Source: Curtobacterium sp. UCD-KPL2560 (GTDB lineage: Bacteria > Actinomycetota > Actinomycetes > Actinomycetales > Microbacteriaceae). From it: a stretch of 46,742 bases of DNA. The position numbers and the translations under genes are program-made. The notes beneath the pieces were generated by a model. That model saw nothing but the letters and a program-made list of their open reading frames with translations, searched no databases and had not been told where the DNA came from. Every line of letters starts with the position of its first letter. Position 1 is the stretch's first letter. Positions 8,667 to 16,766 of this stretch are shown here, one piece after another. The stretch covers positions 51,135 through 97,876 of the forward strand of contig NZ_MCIG01000004.1 of the NCBI RefSeq assembly GCF_001705035.1. Direction: 5' to 3'.

Positions 8667-10863
8667 GGACGGACGACGAGGTGGGCCGCGCGGCGGCTCC
8701 GCAGGACGGTCGGGAGGCGCGCCCCGCGACCGCGACGGCGGCTCCGGTCGGTCGGGTGGCCGGCCCGGTGAGGACCGTGGCGGGTACCGCGGACGCGACG
8801 AGCGGTCCGGTGGCGACCGTGGTGGGTACCAGGGTCGCGACGACCGCTCCGGCGGGGGCTACCGCGGTCGTGACGAGCGTCCCGCCGGTGGCGGGTACCG
8901 GGGTCGTGACGAGCGTCCCGCCGGTGGCGGGTACCGCGGCCGTGATGAGCGTCCCGCCGGTGGCGGATACCGCGGTCGTGACGAGCGTCCCGCCGGTGGC
9001 GGGTACCGCGGTCGTGACGAGCGTCCGTCCGGTGGTGACCGTGGTGGGTACCAGGGTCGTGACGACCGCTCCGGTGGCGGCTACCGCGGGCGCGACGAGC
9101 GTTCCGCCGGAGGTGGGTACCAGGGCCGCGACGACCGCTCCGGCGGTGGGTACCGCGGACGTGACGAGCGTCCGGCCGGTGGTGGCTACCGGGGTCGTGA
9201 CGACCGTTCCGGTGGCGACCGTGGTGGGTACCAGGGTCGTGACGACCGCTCCGGCGGTGGGTACCGCGGACGTGACGAGCGTCCGGCCGGTGGTGGCTAC
9301 CGGGGTCGGGACGAGCGTCCGTCCGGTGGTGACCGTGGTGGGTACCAGGGTCGGGACGACCGTTCCGGTGGCGGCTACCGCGGCCGTGACGAGCGTCCGG
9401 CCGGTGGTGGCTACCAGGGTCGGGACGACCGGTCCGGTGGTGGCTACCGGGGTCGTGACGAGCGTCCTGCCGGCGGCGGCTCCCGCGGCCGTGACGACCG
9501 TGCCGGCGGCGGCGGCGGCGACCGCGGTCGCTTCGTCGGCCGTGAGGACGACCGACGCGGTGGTGACCGTGGTGGCTTCGTGCGCCGCGAGGACGACCGT
9601 GGCGGGTACCGGGGTCGTGACGACCGTTCCGGTGGCGGTGACCGTGGTGGGTACCGGGGTCGGGACGACCGTTCCGGCGGCGGTGACCGTGGTGGGTACC
9701 GCGGCCGTGACGAGCGTTCCGGTGGCGGTGACCGTGGTGGGTACCGCGGCCGTGACGACCGCGGCGGCGACCGTCGCCCCACGGGCGGCCGCGACGACCG
9801 TCGTGACGACCGCCGGGACCCGGCCCGCGAGGACCGTCGCACGCCCGACGGGCGCCCCAGCACGGTCTGGCACAACGGCCGCCGGTACGTCGGCGGCACC
9901 ACGACGGCGCGCAACGGCGACCGCCAGGGCGCCTCGGCGCAGCGCGACACCGCCCGCCGCACGACGCCGCGCCCGGAGGGCGCCCGCGACGAGCACGGAC
10001 TGCCGGTCGAGGGCACGCCCGAGCGGCCGCTGATCCCGGACTGGGACGCGTCCGAGGCGACGTCGACCGCCGGGGGCGAGGCGAGCCTCCAGGCCGACGG
10101 TGAGCGCCTGCAGAAGGTGATCGCCGCTGCGGGCGTGGCGTCCCGACGCGTCGCGGAGAACCTGATCGTCGAGGGCCGCGTGACGGTCAACGGCGAGGTC
10201 GTGGACGCGCTCGGCCGCCGGGTCGACCCGGCAACCGACGAGATCGCCGTCGACGGTCTGCCGGTGCAGATCGACTCCTCGCGACGGTACGTGCTCCTCA
10301 ACAAGCCGACCGGCATGGTGTCGAGCCTGCAGGACGAGCGCGGCCGACGCGACCTGTCCGAGTACGTCGACCGCTACGAGGAGCGCCTGTTCAACGTGGG
10401 TCGCCTCGATGCCGAGACGTCGGGCCTCCTGCTGCTGACGAACGACGGCGACCTGGCACACGTGCTCGCCCACCCGTCGTTCGGCGTCGCCAAGACCTAC
10501 ATCGCGAAGGTGCACGGCAACGTGAACCCTGCCGTCGTGCAGCGGCTGCTCGAGGGCGTCGACCTCGAGGACGGGCCGATCGCGGCGGACAAGGTGCGGC
10601 TCATCGAGTCGTCCCGCGGCGAGTCCCTGGTCGAGGTCACGCTGCACTCGGGCCGCAACCGGATCGTCCGGCGCATGTTCGAGGCGGTCGACCACCCGGT
10701 CATCGAGCTCGTCCGGCGGTCGTTCGGTCCGCTCCAGCTCGGGTCGCTGCCGATCGGCAAGACGCGCGAGCTCTCCAAGGTCGAGCTCGGGGGACTGCTC
10801 CGCATGGCCCGCGAGGCGAAGGGGACGGCGCAGGACGACGCAGACGAGGAGTCGACGGACTGA
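8653..10863 (+). CDS. RluB-type 23S rRNA pseudouridine synthase with giant RG-rich repeat domain
   Basis: The C-terminal ~255 residues are a standard RluB/RsuA enzyme: an S4 RNA-binding domain from about residue 482 ([20 protein letters not shown]) and a catalytic domain with Asp586 in [21 protein letters not shown], followed by [14 protein letters not shown]. The family isomerises a uridine of 23S rRNA near the peptidyl-transferase centre. The first ~470 of 736 residues are unusual: about 23 copies of GY[RQ]GRD[ED]R joined by GG, SGG or PAGG linkers, rich in Gly, Arg, Asp and Tyr, with almost no hydrophobic residues. Homologues in the clade often carry a shorter disordered extension. The array is built of ~36-bp DNA repeats. 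The ATG at 8653 overlaps scpB and begins a continuous frame with no internal stop. Confidence 0.9.
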   Translation: MAAFEDGRRGGPRGGSAGRSGGAPRDRDGGSGRSGGRPGEDRGGYRGRDERSGGDRGGYQGRDDRSGGGYRGRDERPAGGGYRGRDERPAGGGYRGRDERPAGGGYRGRDERPAGGGYRGRDERPSGGDRGGYQGRDDRSGGGYRGRDERSAGGGYQGRDDRSGGGYRGRDERPAGGGYRGRDDRSGGDRGGYQGRDDRSGGGYRGRDERPAGGGYRGRDERPSGGDRGGYQGRDDRSGGGYRGRDERPAGGGYQGRDDRSGGGYRGRDERPAGGGSRGRDDRAGGGGGDRGRFVGREDDRRGGDRGGFVRREDDRGGYRGRDDRSGGGDRGGYRGRDDRSGGGDRGGYRGRDERSGGGDRGGYRGRDDRGGDRRPTGGRDDRRDDRRDPAREDRRTPDGRPSTVWHNGRRYVGGTTTARNGDRQGASAQRDTARRTTPRPEGARDEHGLPVEGTPERPLIPDWDASEATSTAGGEASLQADGERLQKVIAAAGVASRRVAENLIVEGRVTVNGEVVDALGRRVDPATDEIAVDGLPVQIDSSRRYVLLNKPTGMVSSLQDERGRRDLSEYVDRYEERLFNVGRLDAETSGLLLLTNDGDLAHVLAHPSFGVAKTYIAKVHGNVNPAVVQRLLEGVDLEDGPIAADKVRLIESSRGESLVEVTLHSGRNRIVRRMFEAVDHPVIELVRRSFGPLQLGSLPIGKTRELSKVELGGLLRMAREAKGTAQDDADEESTD
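8781..9770 (+). repeat. coding tandem repeat array (36- to 45-bp units) in rluB-type gene
   Basis: About 23 units each encode GY[RQ]GRD[ED]R plus a linker (PAGG, SGG or SGGGDRG). Neighbouring units differ mostly at synonymous third positions or swap E/D and R/Q. Other frames on both strands also stay open over the array; these are by-products of the repeat and not genes. Confidence 0.95.
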
Positions 10864-10870
10864 CGCTCGG

Positions 10871-10876
10871 TAGGCT
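10871..10876 (+). promoter_or_regulatory. leaderless promoter -10 for tyrA
   Basis: TAGGCT, six bases (GGCGGG), then GTG 10883. It lies in the 19-base gap after the pseudouridine synthase gene. Confidence 0.6.
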
Positions 10877-10882
10877 GGCGGG

Positions 10883-12001
10883 GTGACCGACACCCCCGCC
10901 GTGCCCGCCGACGTCGACCGACGCCTCCGCGGACCGGTCCGGATCGTCGGCGCCGGCCTGCTCGGGGCGTCGATCGGCCTGGCGCTCCGCGAGAAGGGCG
11001 TGGACGTCGTCCTCGACGACGTCTCGCCCGCAGCCCTCGCGCTCGCCGTCGACTACGGCGCCGGCCGACGCCCCGCCGACGGCGACGCCCCCGAACTCGT
11101 GGTCGTCGCGGTGCCCCCGGACGTCGTGGCGACGGTCGTCGAACGGGAACTCGCGGCCTGGCCCCGCGCGATCGTCACCGACGTCGCCAGCGTCAAGACG
11201 GGACCGCTCGAGCGGCTGCTCGCCGCCGGAGCCGACGTCGGCCGGTACATCGGCTCGCACCCGATGGCCGGACGCGAGCGGAGCGGTCCGACCGCCGCCC
11301 GCGCCGACCTGTTCGTCGGACGCCCCTGGGTGATCGCCGGGCACGACGCGATCTCCTACCAGCGTGCGGCGGTCGTCGAGGACCTCGCGCTCGACGTCGG
11401 TGCGACGGTCGTGCCGATGGACCCCGAGGCGCACGACCTCGCGGTGGCGTACGTGTCCCACGCCCCGCAGCTCGTCTCGACGCTCATGGCGGCGCGGCTG
11501 CAGGCGGCACCGGACGGGTCGCTCGACCTGGCCGGCGGCGGGGTCCGCGACGTCACCCGGATCGCCGCGAGCGACCCCGGCCTGTGGGTGCAGATCATCG
11601 GCGCGAACGCGGGGCACATCCGCCCCGTGCTCACCGACCTGCGCGACGACCTCGACCGGGTGATCGCGGCGCTCGGCGACCCGGACGCCGCGGGCGCGCC
11701 CCGAACGATCGCCGAGACGATCGCCGCCGGCAACCGCGGGGTCGAGCGGCTGCCCGGCAAGCACGGCACCACGAAGCGCTTCGCCCGGGTGGTCGTCCTC
11801 GTCGACGACACCCCGGGCCAGATCGCCGCGCTCCTCGCGTTCATCGGGGAGATCGGCATCAACCTCGAGGACATGCGCCTCGAGCACTCACCGGGCGCAC
11901 CGATCGGCATCGTCGAGGTGTCGGTCGTGCCCGAGCAGGAACAGCGACTCGTCGAGGAACTCGAGGGTCGCGGATGGAGGATCGCAGCAGCATGGGCCTG
12001 A
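10883..12001 (+). CDS. tyrA: Prephenate dehydrogenase
   Basis: This enzyme oxidatively decarboxylates prephenate on the way to tyrosine. The 372-residue product has an N-terminal dinucleotide-binding motif [17 protein letters not shown] (about residues 18-34), the catalytic-region signature [26 protein letters not shown], and a C-terminal ACT domain (about 303-365, [19 protein letters not shown]) that suggests allosteric control. The GTG start is set by the promoter geometry. The gene sits between rluB and cmk in the usual actinobacterial order, and its last codons overlap the start of cmk. Confidence 0.94.
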   Translation: MTDTPAVPADVDRRLRGPVRIVGAGLLGASIGLALREKGVDVVLDDVSPAALALAVDYGAGRRPADGDAPELVVVAVPPDVVATVVERELAAWPRAIVTDVASVKTGPLERLLAAGADVGRYIGSHPMAGRERSGPTAARADLFVGRPWVIAGHDAISYQRAAVVEDLALDVGATVVPMDPEAHDLAVAYVSHAPQLVSTLMAARLQAAPDGSLDLAGGGVRDVTRIAASDPGLWVQIIGANAGHIRPVLTDLRDDLDRVIAALGDPDAAGAPRTIAETIAAGNRGVERLPGKHGTTKRFARVVVLVDDTPGQIAALLAFIGEIGINLEDMRLEHSPGAPIGIVEVSVVPEQEQRLVEELEGRGWRIAAAWA

Positions 12002-12867
12002 ACAACGAGACGACCCCGACCGCGCACGACTCCGGCGTCACCGGCGGTCCGGACGGGCCCGACACCGGGCTGCCGACACCGGGGAACCCCACCGGGCCGC
12101 TCGGCGGCGGCGACGTCGCCGGTGGGCTGGACGGGCAGGGCGGCGGCGAGCCCGGCTCGACGAGCGCCCCGGTCCCGTCCGGGTTGCCCGCGGGTGCCTT
12201 CGTCGCGAAGACCGTCATCGCCGTCGACGGCCCGGCCGGCAGCGGCAAGTCGAGCGTCTCCCGTGCGGCCGCACGCGTGCTCGGCTTCGGCTACCAGGAC
12301 ACCGGGGCCGCGTACCGCGCCCTCGCCTGGCACGCGCTGCAGCAGCGCGTCGACCTGGACGACCCGGCGGCCGTCCTCGCGAGCTGGGACACCTTCGACT
12401 ACGCGATCGGCACCGACCCCGACGACTACTTCGTCCGCGTGGGCGACACCGACGTGACCGACGCGATCCGCACGCCCGAGGTCACCGCAGCCGTCGCCCA
12501 CATCGCGAAGCTCCCGGAGGTCCGCGAGCGGCTCGTCCAGCTCTTCCGCCAGGTCATGCGGAAGGCCGACGCGCAGGGCATCATCACCGAGGGACGCGAC
12601 ATCACGACCGTCGTCGCACCCGACGCCGAGGTCCGGATCCTGCTGACCGCCGACGAGTCGGTTAGGATGGCCCGACGCTCGGCTGAGGTCACGACCCAGT
12701 CGGCCGCCGAGACCTCCGCCGCACTCGCCCGACGCGACGCGGCGGACGCGAAGGTCGTCGACTTCATGAACGCCGCGGACGGTGTCACGACGCTCGACTC
12801 CACCGACCTCGACTTCGACCAGACCGTCCAGGCGGTCGTCGACCTGGCCCGAGCGGCCACGCACTGA
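11992..12867 (+). CDS. cmk: Cytidylate kinase with Gly/Pro-rich N-terminal extension
   Basis: Cmk phosphorylates CMP and dCMP. The catalytic domain starts at about residue 70 with [20 protein letters not shown] (Walker A) and continues with [35 protein letters not shown] and the lid region. At 291 residues it is longer than the usual ~225; the extra ~70 N-terminal residues are Gly/Pro/Thr-rich and probably disordered. ATG 11992 overlaps the tyrA end and has GGAGG about 14-18 bases upstream. A start nearer the domain would lie at a less favourable codon, so the extension is probably genuine but is the uncertain part of the call. Confidence 0.92.
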   Translation: MGLNNETTPTAHDSGVTGGPDGPDTGLPTPGNPTGPLGGGDVAGGLDGQGGGEPGSTSAPVPSGLPAGAFVAKTVIAVDGPAGSGKSSVSRAAARVLGFGYQDTGAAYRALAWHALQQRVDLDDPAAVLASWDTFDYAIGTDPDDYFVRVGDTDVTDAIRTPEVTAAVAHIAKLPEVRERLVQLFRQVMRKADAQGIITEGRDITTVVAPDAEVRILLTADESVRMARRSAEVTTQSAAETSAALARRDAADAKVVDFMNAADGVTTLDSTDLDFDQTVQAVVDLARAATH

Positions 12868-12885
12868 CGCGAGACCGGGCGCCGT

Positions 12886-12967
12886 CCGGTCACCACGACC
12901 GGGCAGCCGGTCACCAGGACCGGGCAGTCCGGTCACCAGGACCGGGCAGCCGGTCACCAGGACCGGT
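12886..12967. repeat. 21-bp tandem repeat between cmk and der
   Basis: Four near-identical units of CCGGTCACCAGGACCGGGCAG, with one extra T in the third, occupy most of the cmk-der gap. Each unit contains CCGGTnnnnnACCGG-type inverted symmetry. Confidence 0.85.
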
Positions 12968-13049
12968 TCCCCGGCCACCACGGCCGGGGGACCGGCCCGG
13001 CCGGGAACGGCCACCGACACCGCGGCCCGACCGCACACGAGGAAACGAC

Positions 13050-14573
13050 ATGGCCCAACAGGACAGCCCCGACAACGACGACTTCCCGGAGTACGACGAC
13101 GCCCTGGGTGAGCGGCTCGCCGGTCTCGACGAGGCCGAGGCCGACCAGCGGGCGGACGCGCTCCGCGCCGGCCTGGACGAGTACGAGCTCGACGACGAGG
13201 ACGTCGCGCTCCTCGACGCCGGCACCATCGGCGAGGACGGCCTGCACTACCTGCCTGCCTACCCGGTGCTCGCGATCGTCGGACGGCCGAACGTCGGCAA
13301 GTCCGCGCTCGTCAACCGCATCATCGGTCGCCGCGAGGCCGTCGTCCAGGACGTCCCCGGCGTCACCCGCGACCGCGTCTCGTACAAGGCCGAGTGGAAC
13401 GACAAGCGATTCACCCTCGTCGACACCGGCGGGTGGGAGCCCGACGCCCGCGGCATCAACGCCTCGGTCGCCGCCCAGGCCGAGGTCGCGGTCGACCTCG
13501 CCGACGCCGTCCTGTTCGTCGTCGACGTCACGGTCGGCATCACCGCGACCGACGAACACGTCGTGAAGATGCTGCGCGGCACCGACCGCCCGGTCATCGT
13601 CGCCGCCAACAAGGCCGATGACGACCGTCGCGACCTCGACGCGTTCGAGCTCTGGAACCTGGGTCTCGGCGAGCCGCACCCGGTCTCGGCGCTGCACGGC
13701 CGCGGCGTCGCGGACCTGATGGACCTCATCATCAAGACGCTCCCCGACACGTCGGCCGTCGCCAAGCAGGAGGTCGGCGGGCCCCGACGCGTCGCCATCC
13801 TGGGCCGCCCGAACGTCGGCAAGAGCTCGCTGCTCAACAAGGCGGCGGGCGAGGAGCGCGTGGTCGTCAACGACCTCGCCGGCACCACCCGCGACCCGGT
13901 CGACGAGCAGATCGAGCTCGGCGGCAAGATCTGGCGCTTCGTCGACACCGCGGGCATCCGCAAGCGCGTGCACCTGCAGCAGGGCGCCGACTTCTACGCG
14001 TCGCTCCGCACCACCGCGGCGCTCGAGAAGGCCGAGGTCGCGGTCGTCGTGCTCGACGTCACCGAACCCGTGTCGACGCAGGACCTCCGCATCATCGACC
14101 TGGTGCTCGAGTCCGGCCGGGCACTCGTCCTGGCCTACAACAAGTGGGACCTGCTCGACGACGACCGCCGCCGCTACCTGGAGCGCGAGATCGAGCAGGA
14201 CCTGGCGCACGTCGCCTGGGCCCCGCGCGTGAACATCTCCGCACGCACCGGACGCCACCTCGAGAAGCTCGTCCCGGCCCTCGAGACCGCGCTCGAGTCG
14301 TGGGACACCCGCATCCCGACCGGCAAGGTCAACGCCTTCATCGCCGAGCTCGTGCAGGAGCACCCGCACCCGGTCCGCGGCGGCAAGCAGCCCCGCATCC
14401 TGTTCGGGACCCAGGCGTCGAGCCAGCCGCCGACGTTCGTCCTGTTCACGTCGGCGTTCCTCGACCCGCAGTACCGCCGCTTCATCACGCGCCGTCTGCG
14501 CGAGGTGTGGGGCTTCTCGGGTACCCCGATCAACGTGAACATGCGGGTGCGCGAGCGCCGGAAGCGCACCTGA
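13050..14573 (+). CDS. der: Ribosome biogenesis GTPase Der (EngA)
   Basis: Der is an essential double GTPase in 50S subunit maturation. Both G domains are complete: [14 protein letters not shown] near residue 76 with [10 protein letters not shown] and DTGGWEPD, and [14 protein letters not shown] near 252 with [12 protein letters not shown] and DTAGIRKR, plus NKWDLLDD. The KH-like C-terminal domain ends [16 protein letters not shown]. The ~68-residue acidic N-terminal extension (507 residues in all) is common in actinobacteria. ATG 13050 has GAGGAAA upstream. A strong hairpin follows the stop. Confidence 0.96.
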   Translation: MAQQDSPDNDDFPEYDDALGERLAGLDEAEADQRADALRAGLDEYELDDEDVALLDAGTIGEDGLHYLPAYPVLAIVGRPNVGKSALVNRIIGRREAVVQDVPGVTRDRVSYKAEWNDKRFTLVDTGGWEPDARGINASVAAQAEVAVDLADAVLFVVDVTVGITATDEHVVKMLRGTDRPVIVAANKADDDRRDLDAFELWNLGLGEPHPVSALHGRGVADLMDLIIKTLPDTSAVAKQEVGGPRRVAILGRPNVGKSSLLNKAAGEERVVVNDLAGTTRDPVDEQIELGGKIWRFVDTAGIRKRVHLQQGADFYASLRTTAALEKAEVAVVVLDVTEPVSTQDLRIIDLVLESGRALVLAYNKWDLLDDDRRRYLEREIEQDLAHVAWAPRVNISARTGRHLEKLVPALETALESWDTRIPTGKVNAFIAELVQEHPHPVRGGKQPRILFGTQASSQPPTFVLFTSAFLDPQYRRFITRRLREVWGFSGTPINVNMRVRERRKRT

Positions 14574-14595
14574 TCCGAGCGGATCCGGACGAGAC

Positions 14596-14628
14596 ACGGC
14601 GAGTGGCGGTCATCCCGTCACTCGCCGT
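14596..14628 (+). terminator. hairpin after der
   Basis: A perfect 10-bp stem, ACGGCGAGTG paired with CACTCGCCGT, and a 13-base loop, 22 bases after the der stop. There is no U tract, which is usual for high-GC terminators. Confidence 0.65.
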
Positions 14629-14746
14629 CGTCGTCCGGGCGGCGGGCGGTGGACCGCGGTCGTCTGCGTGGTCTGCGAACGTCGGGTGCGCGGCGGACGG
14701 GAGGCGCGGTGTCGGACCGCCCCGCCGGATGCGGCACCATGGACTC

Positions 14747-15271
14747 GTGCGTCTCCCCGTCCTCGCCGACCGTCTGTGGTGTCGGCTGCACCTCGACCGC
14801 CTGGCCGGCGGTCGCCAGGCCGAGTACGTCATCCGCGAGGACATGCTCGCCCACCCCGACACCGTGCGGTCGTTCCGGTGGATCCGCTGGCTGCTCGTCG
14901 GTGAGACCGTCGTCGGGCTCGCCGCCATCGTGATCGCCGTGCTGCTCACCCGTGCGGGTGAGACCGTCGCATGGGCGGTGTGGTTCCGCGCGACCGTGGT
15001 GCTGCTCATCACCCTGACGCTCTACGTGTTCGCGTGGCGCGCGCAGTTGGGCTACTACTGGGCGTACCAGCGAGTGCGGCTCTTCAGCCGGATCTTCCCG
15101 ATCGTGACGCTCGTCGTCGCAGCGATCCCCGGGCTCTACCCGTTCTGGATGGTCATCGAGCAGATCGTCTTCTCGCTGCTTATGATCGGGATCGGCGACG
15201 TCCTGACGAGCGACCACATGCGATCGACGTTCCCGAAGCCGGACCGCGCGCGGGTGACGGGTCGGCACTAG
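14747..15271 (+). CDS. Hypothetical four-helix membrane protein
   Basis: I do not recognise a named family. The 174-residue product (from GTG 14747) has a basic, soluble N-terminus of ~45 residues, then hydrophobic segments at about 48-67 (LLVGETVVGLAAIVIAVLL), 77-95 (FRATVVLLITLTLYVFAW), 113-130 and 135-152, and a basic tail. CACCAT lies six bases before the GTG, a weaker version of the -10 boxes seen elsewhere, and no Shine-Dalgarno is evident. It sits between der and a reductase gene on the same strand. Confidence 0.7.
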   Translation: MRLPVLADRLWCRLHLDRLAGGRQAEYVIREDMLAHPDTVRSFRWIRWLLVGETVVGLAAIVIAVLLTRAGETVAWAVWFRATVVLLITLTLYVFAWRAQLGYYWAYQRVRLFSRIFPIVTLVVAAIPGLYPFWMVIEQIVFSLLMIGIGDVLTSDHMRSTFPKPDRARVTGRH

Positions 15272-15350
15272 TCGTCGCGGAGCACGCCCGCGACGACCAG
15301 GGGACAACGGGAGCCAGGTGGGTCCGAGGCGCGCGGAGCAGGGTCGACGC

Positions 15351-16220
15351 ATGACGAACGACACGCTCCCCGGGGGCACGTACGACCTCGGCGACCTCGA
15401 GGTCACCCGCTTCGGCTACGGCGCCATGCAGCTCGCGGGCCCGCAGGTCTTCGGACCGCCCGAGGACCGCGACGAAGCCGTCCGGGTCCTCCGCACCGCC
15501 GTCGAGCTCGGGGTCACGCACATCGACACCGCGGACTTCTACGGCCCGCACGTCACGAACGAGATCATCCGCGAGGCCCTGCACCCGTACCCGGACGACC
15601 TGCACATCGTCACGAAGGTCGGCAGTCGGCGGAACGCGAAGGGACAGTGGCCGCCGGCGCGGAAGCCCGAGCAGCTGGTCGAGGACGTGCACGCGAACCT
15701 CGAGCGTCTCGGCGTCGAGCAGCTCGACGTCGTCAACCTCCGCGTCGGCGGCTTCGACGCGCCCGAGCCCGGCAGCATCGCGCCGCAGTTCGAGGCGCTG
15801 GCCGAACTCCGGCAGCAGGGGCTCATCCGGCACCTCGGCCTGTCGACCGTCACCGGCGCGCAGCTCGTCGAGGCGCTCGCCATCGCTCCGGTCGTGTGCG
15901 TGCAGAACATGTACAACGTCGCGCAGCGAGCCGACGACGACCTGGTCGACCTGACCGCGGCCGAGGGGATCGCCTTCGTGCCCTACTTCCCGCTCGGCGG
16001 GTTCTCGCCCATCCAGTCGAGCGCGCTCGACACCGTCGCGGAGCGCCTGGGGGAGTCGCGGCTGTCGGTCGCGCTCGCCTGGCTGCTGCAGCGCTCGCCG
16101 AACATCCTGCTCATCCCGGGCACGTCGTCGGTCGAGCACCTGCGCGCGAACGTCGCCGGCGCGGGCATCACCCTGCCGGCGGACGCGCTCGCCGAGCTGG
16201 ACGCCATCGGCGCCGCCTGA
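15351..16220 (+). CDS. Aldo/keto reductase
   Basis: This 289-residue NADPH-dependent reductase has the AKR barrel markers: FGYGAMQLAG, GVTHIDTADFYGP (catalytic Asp and Tyr), IVTKVG (catalytic Lys), AALDT-type helix 8 residues, and LLIPGTSSVEHLRANV near the C-terminus for cofactor binding. The position normally held by the tetrad His (in 'DLYQLH' of classical members) reads LDVVNLRVGG, so the His appears replaced; this is seen in some related subgroups, but the effect on activity here is unknown. Substrate cannot be told. ATG 15351 was preferred over GTG 15318 because the conserved barrel starts soon after. The gene converges on recQ. Confidence 0.88.
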   Translation: MTNDTLPGGTYDLGDLEVTRFGYGAMQLAGPQVFGPPEDRDEAVRVLRTAVELGVTHIDTADFYGPHVTNEIIREALHPYPDDLHIVTKVGSRRNAKGQWPPARKPEQLVEDVHANLERLGVEQLDVVNLRVGGFDAPEPGSIAPQFEALAELRQQGLIRHLGLSTVTGAQLVEALAIAPVVCVQNMYNVAQRADDDLVDLTAAEGIAFVPYFPLGGFSPIQSSALDTVAERLGESRLSVALAWLLQRSPNILLIPGTSSVEHLRANVAGAGITLPADALAELDAIGAA

Positions 16221-16280
16221 CGCGTCGGGGGCGCGGGTGCCGGTCGCCTGCGCCGGTGTGGAACGGCCCGGCACCGACGT

Positions 16281-16344
16281 CCGCACAACCAGAAGCGCGT
16301 CGCACCACGCGATTCCGTGGTGCGACGTGCTCCCGGTTGTGCGG
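16281..16344. repeat. 64-bp palindromic repeat, copy B
   Basis: Same element as 117-180, beginning CCGCACAACCAGAAGC. The arms differ at about 5 of 32 positions. Confidence 0.85.
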
Positions 16345-16410
16345 GAGCACTCCGCGCCGCGGGACGGTCATGACGGTGCGCGGGGGCGGTACGCACGGCC
16401 GTGCGGACGT

Positions 16411-16474
16411 CTGCACAAGCGAAAGCACGTCGCGCCACGCGATTCCGTGGTGCGACGTGCTCCCGGTTGTTCGG
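16411..16474. repeat. 64-bp palindromic repeat, copy C
   Basis: Same element, beginning CTGCACAAGCGAAAGC. It starts 130 bases after copy B and shares the CGATTCCGTGG centre with it. Confidence 0.85.
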
Positions 16475-16606
16475 AAGCATTCCGCGCCGCTGAAGAGCGG
16501 GACGGCCGCCGGGCCGACGCGGGATCGAAGGACGGCGGGACGGCGGGAGCGGTCCGGCGGTCACGGGGCGGCGGTCGCCGGGCGGCGCATGCGGCCGTGC
16601 GAACGT

Positions 16607-16670
16607 CCGCACAAGCGAAAGCACGTCGCGCCACGCGATTACGTGGTGCGACGTGCTTTTCGTTGTTCGG
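16607..16670. repeat. 64-bp palindromic repeat, copy D
   Basis: Same element, beginning CCGCACAAGCGAAAGC, ending GTTGTTCGG. It starts 196 bases after copy C and ends 96 bases before the recQ stop codon. Confidence 0.85.
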
Positions 16671-16766
16671 GAGCATCTCGCGCCGCGGGACGGCGGGAGC
16701 CGCGCGACCGACGAGGACCGCGGGTGGCGCGCTGCCACTGGTGGCGCGCAGCCGGGACCGCCGGGC

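Larger units (their letters stand above)
16221..16766. other. 546-base convergent gap with three 64-bp palindromes
   Basis: There is no credible gene here. The gap separates the converging reductase and recQ genes and holds palindrome copies B, C and D. Flanking bases are also shared: each copy is preceded by a GACGT-containing stretch and followed by GAGCA(C/T)TCCGCGCCGC-like sequence. The whole ~100-bp module therefore seems duplicated. Confidence 0.75.

Noticed and set aside
8663..10033. 456-codon plus-strand frame overlapping the same gene
   Set aside because: It is an out-of-frame reading of the same repeat, with [16 protein letters not shown] low complexity and no start context.
8569..10893. 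774-codon minus-strand open frame across the rluB-type gene
   Set aside because: It is kept open by the RG-repeat DNA (Thr/Val repeats on the other strand). No domain is recognisable, and the plus-strand frame holds a complete enzyme.
117..16670. CRISPR-like array
   Set aside because: Only three copies cluster. Spacing is irregular (130 and 196 bases), the flanks are shared and not unique spacers, and no cas genes are present.
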